A program made the translations under genes and the position numbers. Positions 35,335 through 43,933 of a stretch of 64,000 nucleotides of DNA are shown here, one piece after another; the first letter of the stretch is position 1, and every line of letters begins with the position of its first letter. The stretch spans positions 186,001-250,000 of the forward strand of contig NZ_BAABLI010000005.1 of assembly GCF_039544265.1 (NCBI RefSeq), written 5' to 3'. Source of the DNA: Corallincola platygyrae (lineage in GTDB: Bacteria; Pseudomonadota; Gammaproteobacteria; Enterobacterales; Neiellaceae). Under the pieces are notes generated by a model, which was not told the origin of the DNA, did not search any database, and was given only the letters and a program-made list of their open reading frames with translations.

Positions 35335-36465
35335 ATGAAAATGCAATATGAGCTTTTGGGCACGGATGGTCGTGCTCGCCGTGGTCGCCTCACCTTTGAG
35401 CGTGGCACAGTCGAAACCCCCGCATTTATGCCAGTTGGTACTTACGGGACCGTAAAAGGCATGACCCCTGAAGAGGTTGCTGAAAGTGGCGCAGAGATCC
35501 TGTTGGGCAACACCTTCCACCTTTGGTTACGCCCCGGTATGGAGATTATGGAAGCCCACGGTGACTTGCATGACTTCATGCAGTGGCAGGGCCCAATTCT
35601 GACGGATTCCGGTGGTTTTCAGGTGTTTAGCCTGGGAGATATCCGTAAGATCACCGAAGAAGGCGTGCACTTCCGTCACCCAATTAATGGTGACAAGATC
35701 TTTCTTGATCCTGAAACATCTATGGATGTGCAGTATTCGTTGGGCTCGGATATCGTAATGATCTTCGACGAATGCACCCCTTATCCTGCCACTCATGAGC
35801 AGGCTAAAACGTCGATGGAGCTTTCACTGCGTTGGGCGGCGCGCAGCCGTAAGCGATTTGACGAAAAGCAGAATCCGAATGCGCTTTTTGGCATTATTCA
35901 GGGCGGCATCTACGAAGATCTCCGTGACCAATCGCTGGAAGGTTTGCTGGAAGTGGGTTTTGACGGTTATGCCGTGGGTGGCCTGGCTGTGGGTGAACCT
36001 AAAGAAGAGATGCACAAAGTACTTGAGTACATTGTACCTAAGATTCCAGAAGATAAACCGCGTTACTTGATGGGCGTGGGTAAACCTGAGGATCTCGTTG
36101 AGGGTGTTCGCCGCGGCATTGATATGTTTGATTGTGTGATGCCGACCAGAAATGCGCGTAATGGTCATCTGTTTGTCAGCGATGGTGTGGTAAAAATCCG
36201 CAACGCTGTACACAAGACAGATACTGGCCCGCTCGACCCTGAGTGTGATTGCTATACCTGCAAGAACTACAGCCGCGCTTACCTGCACCATTTGGACCGC
36301 TGTAACGAGATCCTGGGGGCGCGCCTCAACACCATTCACAACCTGCGTTTTTACCAACGTGTGATGCAAGGTTTACGTGATGCAATTGAGCAAGGTAAAT
36401 TGGACGACTTTGTGACGGAGTTCTATGCCCGTCGCGGGATGCCGGTACCCGAGTTGAAAGACTGA
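35335..36465 (+). CDS. tgt: tRNA-guanine transglycosylase
   Basis: Exchanges guanine-34 for preQ1 in tRNAs with GUN anticodons, the step before QueA. The 376-residue protein (E. coli 375) shows FMPVGTYGTVKGMTPEEV, the catalytic region ILTDSGGFQVFSLG, FGIIQGGIYEDLR, YAVGGLAVGEP, the second catalytic Asp in MFDCVMPTRNARNG, and the zinc site CDCYTCKNYSRAYLHH. It starts 57 bp after queA and belongs to the same cluster. Confidence 0.98.
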   Translation: MKMQYELLGTDGRARRGRLTFERGTVETPAFMPVGTYGTVKGMTPEEVAESGAEILLGNTFHLWLRPGMEIMEAHGDLHDFMQWQGPILTDSGGFQVFSLGDIRKITEEGVHFRHPINGDKIFLDPETSMDVQYSLGSDIVMIFDECTPYPATHEQAKTSMELSLRWAARSRKRFDEKQNPNALFGIIQGGIYEDLRDQSLEGLLEVGFDGYAVGGLAVGEPKEEMHKVLEYIVPKIPEDKPRYLMGVGKPEDLVEGVRRGIDMFDCVMPTRNARNGHLFVSDGVVKIRNAVHKTDTGPLDPECDCYTCKNYSRAYLHHLDRCNEILGARLNTIHNLRFYQRVMQGLRDAIEQGKLDDFVTEFYARRGMPVPELKD

Positions 36466-36523
36466 TTATCGGCCCCATATAAGAGAAAGTTTTAAATTAG
36501 AGAAAACCTAAGGAAATTCCACG

Positions 36524-36850
36524 ATGTTTATCGCAAACGCATACGCTGCTCCTGCTCAGCCACAAGCCGGTGGTTGGGACATGATTATCATGCTGGTGAT
36601 CTTCGCCGCTATCTTCTATTTCATGATCTATCGTCCGCAGGCTAAGCGTGTGAAAGAGCACAAAAACCTGATGTCAGCATTGAGCAAGGGTGATGAAGTA
36701 CTGACTCAGGGTGGCTTGGTAGGTAAGGTTGCCAAGGTTTCTGACGAGAAAGACTACATCGTTGTTTCTCTGGCTGACAACGTGGACGTGACAGTCCAGA
36801 AAGCGTCTGTTTCTGCGATCCTGCCAAAAGGCACGCTGAAGTCTCTGTAA
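36524..36850 (+). CDS. yajC: Sec translocase accessory subunit YajC
   Basis: Small inner-membrane protein of the SecDF-YajC complex, 108 residues (E. coli 110). One membrane span (MIIMLVIFAAIFYFMIYRPQ) is followed by a cytoplasmic domain with KGDEVLTQGGLVGKV, typical of the family. AAGGAA lies before the ATG. It lies 22 bp before secD, so the subunits are co-transcribed. Confidence 0.97.
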   Translation: MFIANAYAAPAQPQAGGWDMIIMLVIFAAIFYFMIYRPQAKRVKEHKNLMSALSKGDEVLTQGGLVGKVAKVSDEKDYIVVSLADNVDVTVQKASVSAILPKGTLKSL

Positions 36851-36872
36851 ACTCAACGCAAGGAAACGTTGC

Positions 36873-38720
36873 GTGTTAAACCGTTACCCCCTGTGGAAAT
36901 ACCTGATGGTGAGCTTGGTGCTCGCCATCGGCGCACTCTACGCTGTGGCTAACCTGTATGGTGAGGACTTTGCCATTCAGGTTTCTGCACAGCGGGGTGC
37001 AGAAGTAAACGAACAGGTGCTGTTGAAAGTAAAACAGACCCTGGAAAACAAAGATATCGCCTACAAATCACTTGCTAACGAAGAAGGTCGTCTTCTGGTT
37101 CGTTTGACCAAAGAAGAAGACCAGCGCCCAGCACAGGATGCTGTTAGTGAAGCGCTTGGCAGTAAGTTTGTTGTGGCACTCAACCTCGCCTCTGCCCAAC
37201 CAGAATGGTTGAAGGGCATAGGTGGCAATCCGATGAAGCTGGGTCTCGACCTGCGCGGTGGTGTGCACTTCCTGATGGAAGTAGACATGAAGTCGGTGGT
37301 TGCCAAAGCGGAAGAGGGCATGGTTTCTGATTTCCGTGCTTTGCTGCGAGAAGAGAAAGTATACGGCGCCAGTGTTCGTCAGGTGCCTGGCCAGGGCGTG
37401 GTGGTTCGCTTCCGTAAAGCGGAAGATGTTGAGCGTGCAGAAGATCTGCTCTCTGCTCAATTCCGAGATTTAACCTTTTTTGAAGGTAACGATGGCATGT
37501 CTCTGCGCACCACTATGAGTGAGCAGATGTTGAAAGAGCAGCGGGAATACGCTGTGCAACAGAACATCGTTATTCTGCGTAACCGTGTGAACGCACTGGG
37601 TGTTGCTGAGCCTTTGGTTCAGCGCCAGGGTGCGGACCGTATCGTAGTTGAGTTACCCGGTGTTCAGGATACCGCGCAGGCCAAAGATATTTTGGGTAAA
37701 ACCGCGACTCTTGAGTTCCGCAAAGTCGATGACCGACACGATGTGCGCGACGCTCTTGAGGGGCGAGTGCCTGCAGGGAGTCAAATCCTCAAAGATCGTA
37801 GTGATCGCCCATATCTTCTTGAGAAGCGCATTATCCTTGATGGCGCTCATATTACCGATGCCAACTCTGGCTCTGATGAATATGGCCGTCCTCAGGTAAA
37901 CATCAGCTTGGATTCAGCTGGTGGTAATAAGATGTCCAAGTTCACCAAAGATAACGTCGGTAAGCTTATGGCTACTGTCTTTATCGAGTATCAGCCGTCT
38001 GGTCGTGTTGATGCTGACGGAAAGCAGATCCTGGTGAAAAACGAGGAAGTGATTAATGCGGCAACAATTCAGACTCGCTTGGGTCGTAACTTCCGCATCA
38101 CTGGTTTGGATACACCACAGGAAGCCCATAACTTGGCGCTGCTGCTGCGTGCAGGTGCTTTGATTGCTCCTATCTCTATCGTGGAAGAACGCACCATTGG
38201 TCCAAGCCTTGGTAAACAGAATATTGACTCTGGTACTCAGGCGATCATGTGGGGCTTTATTGCGGTTGTCGTGTTTATGTTGGCGTATTACCGTAAGTTC
38301 GGTTTGGTGGCTAACACCGCGCTGGTTGCTAACTTGGTATTGATTGTTGCTGTGATGTCCGTGTTGGGTGCCACTCTGACCTTGCCGGGGATGGCTGGTA
38401 TCGTTTTGACGGTAGGTATGGCAGTAGATGCCAACGTGCTTATTTTTGAGCGTATCCGAGAGGAGCTTAAAGAGGGCCGATCTCCCCAACAGGCGATCCA
38501 TTACGGTTATGACAACGCCTTCTCTACCATTGCTGATGCCAACATCACCACCTTTATCACCGCCTTGATTCTGATGGCGATTGGTACTGGACCAGTACAA
38601 GGCTTTGCTGTGACGCTGGCGGTAGGTATTGCTACGTCGATGTTTACAGCCATTGTTGGAACTCGTGCCATCGTGAATTTGGCATGGGGCGGCAAGCGCA
38701 TTACTAAGTTGCCGATCTAG
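36873..38720 (+). CDS. secD: Protein translocase subunit SecD
   Basis: Uses the proton gradient to aid late steps of protein export, together with SecF and YajC. The 615-residue protein (E. coli 615) has an N-terminal span, the P1 region with LGLDLRGGVHFLMEVDM, and the C-terminal six-span RND-like domain with GPSLGKQNIDSG and VGMAVDANVLIFERIREEL. The start is a GTG at 36873 with AAGGAAA eight bases upstream; no ATG is better placed. SecF follows 11 bp later. Confidence 0.97.
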   Translation: MLNRYPLWKYLMVSLVLAIGALYAVANLYGEDFAIQVSAQRGAEVNEQVLLKVKQTLENKDIAYKSLANEEGRLLVRLTKEEDQRPAQDAVSEALGSKFVVALNLASAQPEWLKGIGGNPMKLGLDLRGGVHFLMEVDMKSVVAKAEEGMVSDFRALLREEKVYGASVRQVPGQGVVVRFRKAEDVERAEDLLSAQFRDLTFFEGNDGMSLRTTMSEQMLKEQREYAVQQNIVILRNRVNALGVAEPLVQRQGADRIVVELPGVQDTAQAKDILGKTATLEFRKVDDRHDVRDALEGRVPAGSQILKDRSDRPYLLEKRIILDGAHITDANSGSDEYGRPQVNISLDSAGGNKMSKFTKDNVGKLMATVFIEYQPSGRVDADGKQILVKNEEVINAATIQTRLGRNFRITGLDTPQEAHNLALLLRAGALIAPISIVEERTIGPSLGKQNIDSGTQAIMWGFIAVVVFMLAYYRKFGLVANTALVANLVLIVAVMSVLGATLTLPGMAGIVLTVGMAVDANVLIFERIREELKEGRSPQQAIHYGYDNAFSTIADANITTFITALILMAIGTGPVQGFAVTLAVGIATSMFTAIVGTRAIVNLAWGGKRITKLPI

Positions 38721-38731
38721 GAGCGGATATC

Positions 38732-39679
38732 ATGTTTCAGTTATTGAATTTCAAAAATACCGTTCCGTTCATGGCCTACCGTGGCGTGTTCCGCTGGTTG
38801 TCGCTGGCTTTGGTTCTGGGAGCTATTGCTGTTTTATCGGTGAACCGCCTCAACTGGGGCCTGGACTTTACCGGCGGTACGCTGGTTGAGTTAGGCTTTG
38901 AGCAGCCTGCTGACATTGGCGCCATCCGTTCATCTCTGGAGACTCAGGGATACGGTGATGCCGTCGTTCAGAACTTCGGTTCCAGCCGCGATGTTGTTAT
39001 TCGTTTGCGTCCCTCTGCTGATGTTGATGCAGCGAAAATGGCTGATGATATGGTTTCAGGCTTGCGCTCGGCTCAGCTGGGTAGTTTTGAACTGCACCGT
39101 ATCGACTTTATCGGTCCGACCATTGGTGAAGAGTTGCGCGAAACCGGTGGCCTGGCCTGTTTGGTAGCATTGCTGTGTATTCTGGCTTACGTCACCATGC
39201 GTTTTGAATGGCGCTTGGCATTGGGTGCTGTAGCGGCTTTGGCGCACGACGTTATCCTGACCCTGGGTGTTTTCTCGCTGTTCAAGCTCGAGTTCGATAC
39301 CACGGTATTGGCAGCGATTCTGGCGGTGATTGGTTACTCATTGAACGATACTATTGTTGTGATGGACCGTATCCGTGAGAACTTCCGTAAAGTACGTAAA
39401 GGTGAAGTGGAAGAGATTATCAACATCTCTCTGACGCAGACCATGTCTCGTACCGTGATCACGTCATTGACCACCTTGTTGGTACTTATCGCCTTGTTCT
39501 ATCTGGGCGGCGCATCTATCCATGGCTTCGCGACAGCATTGCTGTGCGGTGTCTTGGTAGGTACTTACAGTTCGGTCTATGTCGCCAGCTCAATCGCCAT
39601 GAGCTTAGGTATCAGCCGCGAAGACCTGATGCCTACAGAAGTAGAAAAAGAGGGTGCTGACCAAGAGCCTATGATGTAA
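38732..39679 (+). CDS. secF: Protein translocase subunit SecF
   Basis: Partner of SecD, 315 residues (E. coli 323). It shows GLDFTGGTLVELGF after the first span, then GPTIGEELRETGG, and the signature VIGYSLNDTIVVMDRIRENFRK, with six spans in total. AGGAG lies upstream of the ATG. A bidirectional terminator follows, shared with the convergent small gene at 39738. Confidence 0.97.
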   Translation: MFQLLNFKNTVPFMAYRGVFRWLSLALVLGAIAVLSVNRLNWGLDFTGGTLVELGFEQPADIGAIRSSLETQGYGDAVVQNFGSSRDVVIRLRPSADVDAAKMADDMVSGLRSAQLGSFELHRIDFIGPTIGEELRETGGLACLVALLCILAYVTMRFEWRLALGAVAALAHDVILTLGVFSLFKLEFDTTVLAAILAVIGYSLNDTIVVMDRIRENFRKVRKGEVEEIINISLTQTMSRTVITSLTTLLVLIALFYLGGASIHGFATALLCGVLVGTYSSVYVASSIAMSLGISREDLMPTEVEKEGADQEPMM

Positions 39680-39703
39680 GACTCTGGTTTAAGAAACCGA
39701 AGC

Positions 39704-39730
39704 AAAAAAAGGGGGCCTCTGGCCCCCTTT
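39704..39730. terminator. Bidirectional terminator after secF
   Basis: Seven-base stem GGGGGCC / GGCCCCC with loop TCT, preceded by AAAAAAA and followed by TTT. It can serve secF and the convergent gene at 39738. Confidence 0.88.
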
Positions 39731-39737
39731 GTCGTCA

Positions 39738-40064
39738 CTAACGATTTGTTTCGTCTGTCTTGGCTGACTGCATGGCGGTGATATCTTCCGGGTGCTGCTC
39801 CAGAGACTCTGCCAATAGATACGGCTGCAGTCCGGCATCTACAGACATCTCACTCAGTGCATTACTGGATTGCTGAATAACGTCACGTTCCAGTTGATAA
39901 TCCATCTCCAAAAACGCCTGCTCGGTCTGGACCTGTACTAAATCTCGTACTTCGCCTTGGTGATAGATAACTTCATATCGTTGCACAGCCGGCTCTGCGT
40001 GGGCTAGGGCAGTACCTAATGCCATAGTCGCTAATACCAGCGGGATCCTTGTGTACTTGTTCAT
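39738..40064 (-). CDS. Small exported protein of unknown function
   Basis: A 108-residue product with a signal peptide (MNKYTRIPLVLATMALGTALAHA). The mature part is acidic and Gln-rich (VQTEQAFLEMDYQLERDVIQQSSNALSEM) and probably helical. I recognise no family. The start is the ATG at 40064, because AAGGAG lies six bases upstream and the signal peptide then begins properly; the open frame runs 56 codons further back without support. It is monocistronic and convergent with secF. Confidence 0.75.
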   Translation of the reverse strand: MNKYTRIPLVLATMALGTALAHAEPAVQRYEVIYHQGEVRDLVQVQTEQAFLEMDYQLERDVIQQSSNALSEMSVDAGLQPYLLAESLEQHPEDITAMQSAKTDETNR

Positions 40065-40463
40065 TGTCATCTCCTTACGCCCCTTTAATCTCGGGCGTAC
40101 ATCAATAGTGACCGGAAAACTGTTACAACGCTTCACCCTGAATGTAAATTTGTATGAACCTATATGCTCGATAACTTCTAAGTTATGGGTTTTTCTTCGT
40201 TTATCGCATTCTTGTGGGTGAAAAATAGCCAATCTCTTGTTTGAAAACAGCAGCTTAATGGCTATTTAAAAACTGTTACGAGAAACCTATGCCGATTGTT
40301 CATTAACCTCAATACAAGTGTGGTTAAGCTCGTGGTCAGACCTGTCAAGTAAACGGGACAGTTTTGGAATGCGGGCATGACAAATGCGGTTTTTTGGTGG
40401 AATGTCAGAAGTTGGCTTGGTTTATGCGTTGACCTGATGCAGTGAAACGCATCATGACCAATA
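40065..40463. other. Intergenic region without supported gene
   Basis: Upstream region of the exported protein, followed by about 200 bp in which I see no gene with a ribosome site and no clear regulator box before repeat locus D begins. Confidence 0.5.
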
Positions 40464-40722
40464 GCCACCAAGGGGGCGGAAATGTCGAAAATGCATGGAG
40501 CATTTTTTCGACCTTACATCCTGTACACCGCCTGCCCTTTGGGCATCGCCGCTCCTGCACATTAGCATGCCCCACGAAATGTTTTGGGTACCATGTGCCC
40601 GCGGCAAAGCTCACCCCGCGCAGCGCAGTGGGTGTACCGTACATCCTGTACACAGCGTGCCCTTTGGGTATCGCCGCTCTTGTGCATCCATGCACCCGCG
40701 GCATACAGTACATCCTGTACAT
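40464..40722 (-). repeat. Dispersed modular hairpin repeat, locus D
   Basis: Read on the minus strand from the suhB terminator. One unit has hairpin 2 arms GTGC/GCAC. Next come the module ATACCCAAAGGGCACGCTG, hairpin 1 (GTAC/GTAC), a module CACCCACTGCGCTGCGCGGGG, and a long-loop unit with arms GCAC/GTGC. A second AAAGGGCA module, a decayed hairpin 1 (GTAC/GTAA) and the GGTCGAAAA...TTTTCGA module also found in locus A close it. It is the most mosaic copy. Confidence 0.92.
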
Positions 40723-40747
40723 AAAAAAGCCCGCGAGAGCGCGGGCT
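40723..40747 (-). terminator. Intrinsic terminator of suhB
   Basis: On the minus strand a 7-bp stem GCCCGCG loop CGCGGGC (8 bp counting the outer A-T pair) is followed by TTTTTT. Repeat locus D begins at the next base. Confidence 0.92.
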
Positions 40748-40774
40748 AAAAACACAAAGGTAATAAAAGTTGTG

Positions 40775-41578
40775 TTAGCGGCTTAAAGCTGGCGTCAGAT
40801 GTGGACGCATGGTCGTTAGCATTGCCTTAACCACTTTCGGGTTGCCGGCTACGACATTGCCACTCTCCGTGTGATTGTGGCCACCTGTGAAGTCAGAGAC
40901 CAAACCGCCAGCTTCTTTCAGAAGCAGTTCACCTGCTGCTGTGTCCCATGGTTTCAGGCCAATTTCCCAGAAACCGTCAATGCGCCCTGCTGCCACATAG
41001 GCGAGGTCCAGTGCTGCTGATCCTGCGCGACGGACATCCGCGGCTTGATTAAACATAGCACTGAAGATATTCAGGTAATTTTCAAGGTAATGCTTCTGCT
41101 TGAATGGAAAACCCGTTGCCAGCACTGTGCCATTAAGGTCTTTTGCTGCGGAGCAGCGAATGCGGTAGCCATTCAGCTGGGCGCCACCGCCTCGGCTGGC
41201 AGTGAATAGTTCGTTGCGAATTGGGTCGAAGACCAGGGCCTGGTCGAGACTGCCTTTTACTTTAAGTGCAATAGACACGGCAAAATGTGGGATGCCGCGC
41301 ATAAAGTTTGTGGTGCCATCGAGAGGGTCGATGATCCACTGGTAATCCGATTTATCGCTTCCCTGAATACCATGTTCTTCACCTACCACCTGATGATCAG
41401 GGTAGGCTTTCAGAATGGCGCTAACAATCGCGGCTTCCGCTTCGCGATCGACGTTAGTGACGAAGTCATTGCTACTTTTTTGTTCAGCTTCAACTAGGTC
41501 AAGCTGCTCATAAGCACGACAAATAATATTTCCTGCACTGCGCGCAGCGCGCACAGCGATATTCAGCATGGGTTGCAT
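40775..41578 (-). CDS. suhB: Inositol-1-monophosphatase SuhB
   Basis: Magnesium-dependent phosphatase; in E. coli SuhB also binds the rRNA antitermination complex. The 267-residue protein has the metal sites GEEHG (near 68), IDPLDGTTNFMRG (near 84) and WDTAAGELLLKEAGG (near 212), the three inositol-monophosphatase motifs. It is divergent from trmJ, as in E. coli and Shewanella. About 145 bp separate the two starts. Confidence 0.96.
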   Translation of the reverse strand: MQPMLNIAVRAARSAGNIICRAYEQLDLVEAEQKSSNDFVTNVDREAEAAIVSAILKAYPDHQVVGEEHGIQGSDKSDYQWIIDPLDGTTNFMRGIPHFAVSIALKVKGSLDQALVFDPIRNELFTASRGGGAQLNGYRIRCSAAKDLNGTVLATGFPFKQKHYLENYLNIFSAMFNQAADVRRAGSAALDLAYVAAGRIDGFWEIGLKPWDTAAGELLLKEAGGLVSDFTGGHNHTESGNVVAGNPKVVKAMLTTMRPHLTPALSR

Positions 41579-41722
41579 AGCCGGTTACCATTTATGTAAA
41601 AGAACGAATCAAAGCGGGGCGGATTATAGCAGAGGCTCATGAATCAGCAATCACTCCTGCCATCATGGAACGTCTGTGTTACACTTTCGCTCCTTTTTTT
41701 CACCAAGTTTGAGAATAGTTAG

Positions 41723-42448
41723 ATGCTGGACAATATCCGCATCGTGCTGGTTGGCACATCGCACACAGGTAATATGGGCTCGGCTGCGCGAGCCATGAAG
41801 ACTATGGGACTAAGTGAGCTCTATCTGGTAACCCCTGAAGCTGAGCCTGATGGCAAGGCGACAGCTTTGGCTGCAGGTGCCAGTGATATCGTTCACTCCG
41901 CGAAAATCGTTGACTCGCTGGAAGAAGCGATTGCTGACTGCGGCATCGTCGTGGGTGCCAGTGCACGCTCGCGTACCCACAGTTGGCCAATGATGTCGCC
42001 AAAAGAGTGTGGTGAAAAAGTATTCCAGGAATCAGCTAAATACCCTGTCGCCTTGGTATTTGGTCGTGAAAGTAGCGGCCTTACCAACGAAGAGCTTCAG
42101 CAGTGCAACTTCCATGTCCATATTCCGGCGAATCCAGACTACAGCGCACTGAACCTAGCAATGGCTGTTCAGGTGATCTGCTATGAAGTACGCCTGGCTA
42201 TGTTGGCGGCAGAGAACGCGGCCTATGCTGACAACGAAACACCGGAATACCCGCTGAGCAATGAGATGGAAGGTTTCTATCAACACTTGGAGCAGGCGCT
42301 GAAGGATACCGGCTTTATCGTGCCACAACATCCCGGTGCGGTAATGACGAAACTGCGTCGCCTGTTTAACCGTGCACGCCCAGAAGCTCAGGAACTGAAT
42401 ATGCTGCGGGGTGTATTGTCATCAGTACAAAAAGCGGCGCGCAAGTAA
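41723..42448 (+). CDS. trmJ: tRNA (cytidine/uridine-2'-O-)-methyltransferase TrmJ
   Basis: SPOUT-family enzyme that methylates the 2'-O of residue 32 in several tRNAs. The 241-residue protein shows VLVGTSHTGNMGSAARAMKTMG at its start and the cofactor knot with LVFGRESSGLTNEE and the later PDYSALNLAMAVQVICYE. It is followed by cysE and then the isc operon; in E. coli trmJ also precedes iscR. A short intergenic gap (59 bp) before cysE suggests joint transcription. Confidence 0.96.
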   Translation: MLDNIRIVLVGTSHTGNMGSAARAMKTMGLSELYLVTPEAEPDGKATALAAGASDIVHSAKIVDSLEEAIADCGIVVGASARSRTHSWPMMSPKECGEKVFQESAKYPVALVFGRESSGLTNEELQQCNFHVHIPANPDYSALNLAMAVQVICYEVRLAMLAAENAAYADNETPEYPLSNEMEGFYQHLEQALKDTGFIVPQHPGAVMTKLRRLFNRARPEAQELNMLRGVLSSVQKAARK

Positions 42449-42507
42449 GAGCCTTGTTGCCTGGTCAGCTGTGAGTCAAAGAGAGAATTTTCGAGGACGC
42501 TAGCTTT

Positions 42508-43329
42508 ATGTTTCAAAGGATGAGAGAAGATATCAATTGTGTTTTTGAACGCGATCCTGCTGCCAGAAATGCGTTTGAAGTGTTAACCAACTATCCGGGG
42601 TTGCACGCCATCTGGCTACATCGATTGGCACATTGGTTCTGGACCCACAAATTGTTTTGGTTAGGACGGATTGTTTCCTCTTTCAGTCGTTTCATTACCG
42701 GCATCGAGATCCATCCGGGCGCAACCATCGGCCGACGCTTTTTTATTGACCACGGTATGGGCATTGTGATCGGCGAGACAGCTGAGATCGCCGATGATTG
42801 TACTCTCTACCACGGTGTGACCCTTGGTGGAACCAGCTGGAACGCTGGCAAACGCCACCCGACTTTGGAAAACAACGTCGTTGTCGGTGCTGGTGCCAAA
42901 GTTCTGGGTCCAATTACGGTAGGAGCTGGGGCACGAGTTGGCTCCAATGCTGTAGTAGTGAAAGCGGTTAACCCAGAGGCAACGGTAGTGGGTATTCCGG
43001 GGCGTGAAGTCGTGCCAGCGAAGTGCAAAGAAGCGTTGAAAGAGAAGCATGCAAAACGCAGTGAGCTTGCACAGCAGTATGGTTTTGACGCTTACGCGGT
43101 TTCTCCTGATAACCCTGACCCTGTCGCCAATGCTATTGGCCAGATGCTCGACCATATGCACTTGATGGACAAGCGTATGGGTGAAATGAATAAAGCTTTG
43201 GCCAGTATGAACTGTGACATTCAGGTAAAAGAACTGCCTGAGTTAGAAGTTGAAGAATTTGCTGAAGCAGAGCAGCTTGCCAAACAAGCGAGAAAGCAAG
43301 AAAAAGAGTCGTTTGATCCAGGGATTTAA
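42508..43329 (+). CDS. cysE: Serine O-acetyltransferase
   Basis: Acetylates serine with acetyl-CoA, the first step of cysteine synthesis. The 273-residue protein has the left-handed beta-helix hexapeptide repeats (IEIHPGATIGRRFFIDHGMGIVIGE and VVGAGAKVLGPITVGAGARVG). It lacks the long N-terminal helical domain of E. coli CysE and instead has a C-terminal extension ending in a Lys/Glu-rich segment, as in EpsC/NifP-type enzymes. Placement directly before iscR fits cysteine supply for IscS. The IscR boxes begin at the last base of the stop codon. Confidence 0.93.
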   Translation: MFQRMREDINCVFERDPAARNAFEVLTNYPGLHAIWLHRLAHWFWTHKLFWLGRIVSSFSRFITGIEIHPGATIGRRFFIDHGMGIVIGETAEIADDCTLYHGVTLGGTSWNAGKRHPTLENNVVVGAGAKVLGPITVGAGARVGSNAVVVKAVNPEATVVGIPGREVVPAKCKEALKEKHAKRSELAQQYGFDAYAVSPDNPDPVANAIGQMLDHMHLMDKRMGEMNKALASMNCDIQVKELPELEVEEFAEAEQLAKQARKQEKESFDPGI

Positions 43330-43353
43330 TACTTGAGTATAAAAGTCAGGTAA
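43329..43353 (+). promoter_or_regulatory. Type-1 IscR box, distal copy
   Basis: ATACTTGAG-n7-GTCAGGTAA over 25 bp matches the type-1 site pattern bound by [2Fe-2S]-IscR. It directly abuts the proximal copy, giving a 25-bp repeat period. Confidence 0.8.
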
Positions 43354-43378
43354 ATACTTGACCGTTATAGTCAGGTAT
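43354..43378 (+). promoter_or_regulatory. Type-1 IscR box, proximal copy
   Basis: ATACTTGAC-n7-GTCAGGTAT is an almost perfect inverted repeat and the better of the two boxes. TTGACC inside it can act as a -35 element for iscR, so binding of holo-IscR would repress the isc promoter. Confidence 0.85.
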
Positions 43379-43421
43379 GTGATGATCTAAACCACATTGT
43401 AACACGAATGGTAACTGAATC

Positions 43422-43895
43422 ATGCGACTGACCTCGAAAGGGCGCTACGCCGTTACTGCCATGCTGGATGTGGCGCTGCATACCCAACATGGCCCAGTGC
43501 CGTTGGCCGATATTTCAGAGAGGCAGGGGATATCGCTGTCATATCTCGAGCAGCTGTTCTCTAAACTGCGCAAGCACGGCCTCGTGAATAGCGTAAGAGG
43601 CCCAGGAGGCGGTTACCTGCTCGGTCAAAATGCGGACGATATCGCTGTTGGAATGGTAATCAATGCCGTCGATGAGTCAGTTGATGCGACACGCTGCCAA
43701 CGTAAAGGCGATTGTCAGGAAGGCCAGCAGTGCCTGACTCACTCTCTTTGGTGCGAGTTGAGTGATAGAATCAGCGGCTTTCTTAACGGCATCACATTAG
43801 GCGAGCTGGTAGCTCAAAATGAAGTTAAGAACGTGGCTCGCCGCCAGGAACAGAATGAGCAGCGCCGTAAAATAACTGTTAGCTGTCAAGTTTGA
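43422..43895 (+). CDS. iscR: Fe-S cluster sensing regulator IscR
   Basis: Rrf2-family regulator of 157 residues that represses the isc operon when it carries a [2Fe-2S] cluster. The winged helix (MRLTSKGRYAVTAMLDVALH) is followed by the cluster ligands Cys92, Cys98, Cys104 and His107, at exactly the E. coli positions. The protein ends in a basic, Gln-rich tail. Two abutting type-1 boxes lie upstream, predicting autoregulation. The gene leads the operon iscRSUA-hscBA-fdx-iscX. Confidence 0.98.
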   Translation: MRLTSKGRYAVTAMLDVALHTQHGPVPLADISERQGISLSYLEQLFSKLRKHGLVNSVRGPGGGYLLGQNADDIAVGMVINAVDESVDATRCQRKGDCQEGQQCLTHSLWCELSDRISGFLNGITLGELVAQNEVKNVARRQEQNEQRRKITVSCQV

Positions 43896-43933
43896 TAAGT
43901 GCTGTCCTGATGACAGTAGTACTGGAGAAAAGA

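Noticed and set aside
34375..35520. 381-codon ORF antisense to queA and tgt
   Set aside because: Lies opposite two well-conserved genes and has composition typical of a frame shadow.
37914..38600. 228-codon ORF antisense to secD
   Set aside because: Shadow of secD; His/Gln-rich composition is typical of the reverse frame.
40405..40786. ORFs of 84-116 codons across repeat locus D
   Set aside because: Same cause as locus A: the repeat modules give open frames without start signals.
43378..43402. CRP-like site before iscR (GTGATGATCTAAACCACA)
   Set aside because: Arms are spaced too far apart for CRP and the site is next to much better IscR boxes.
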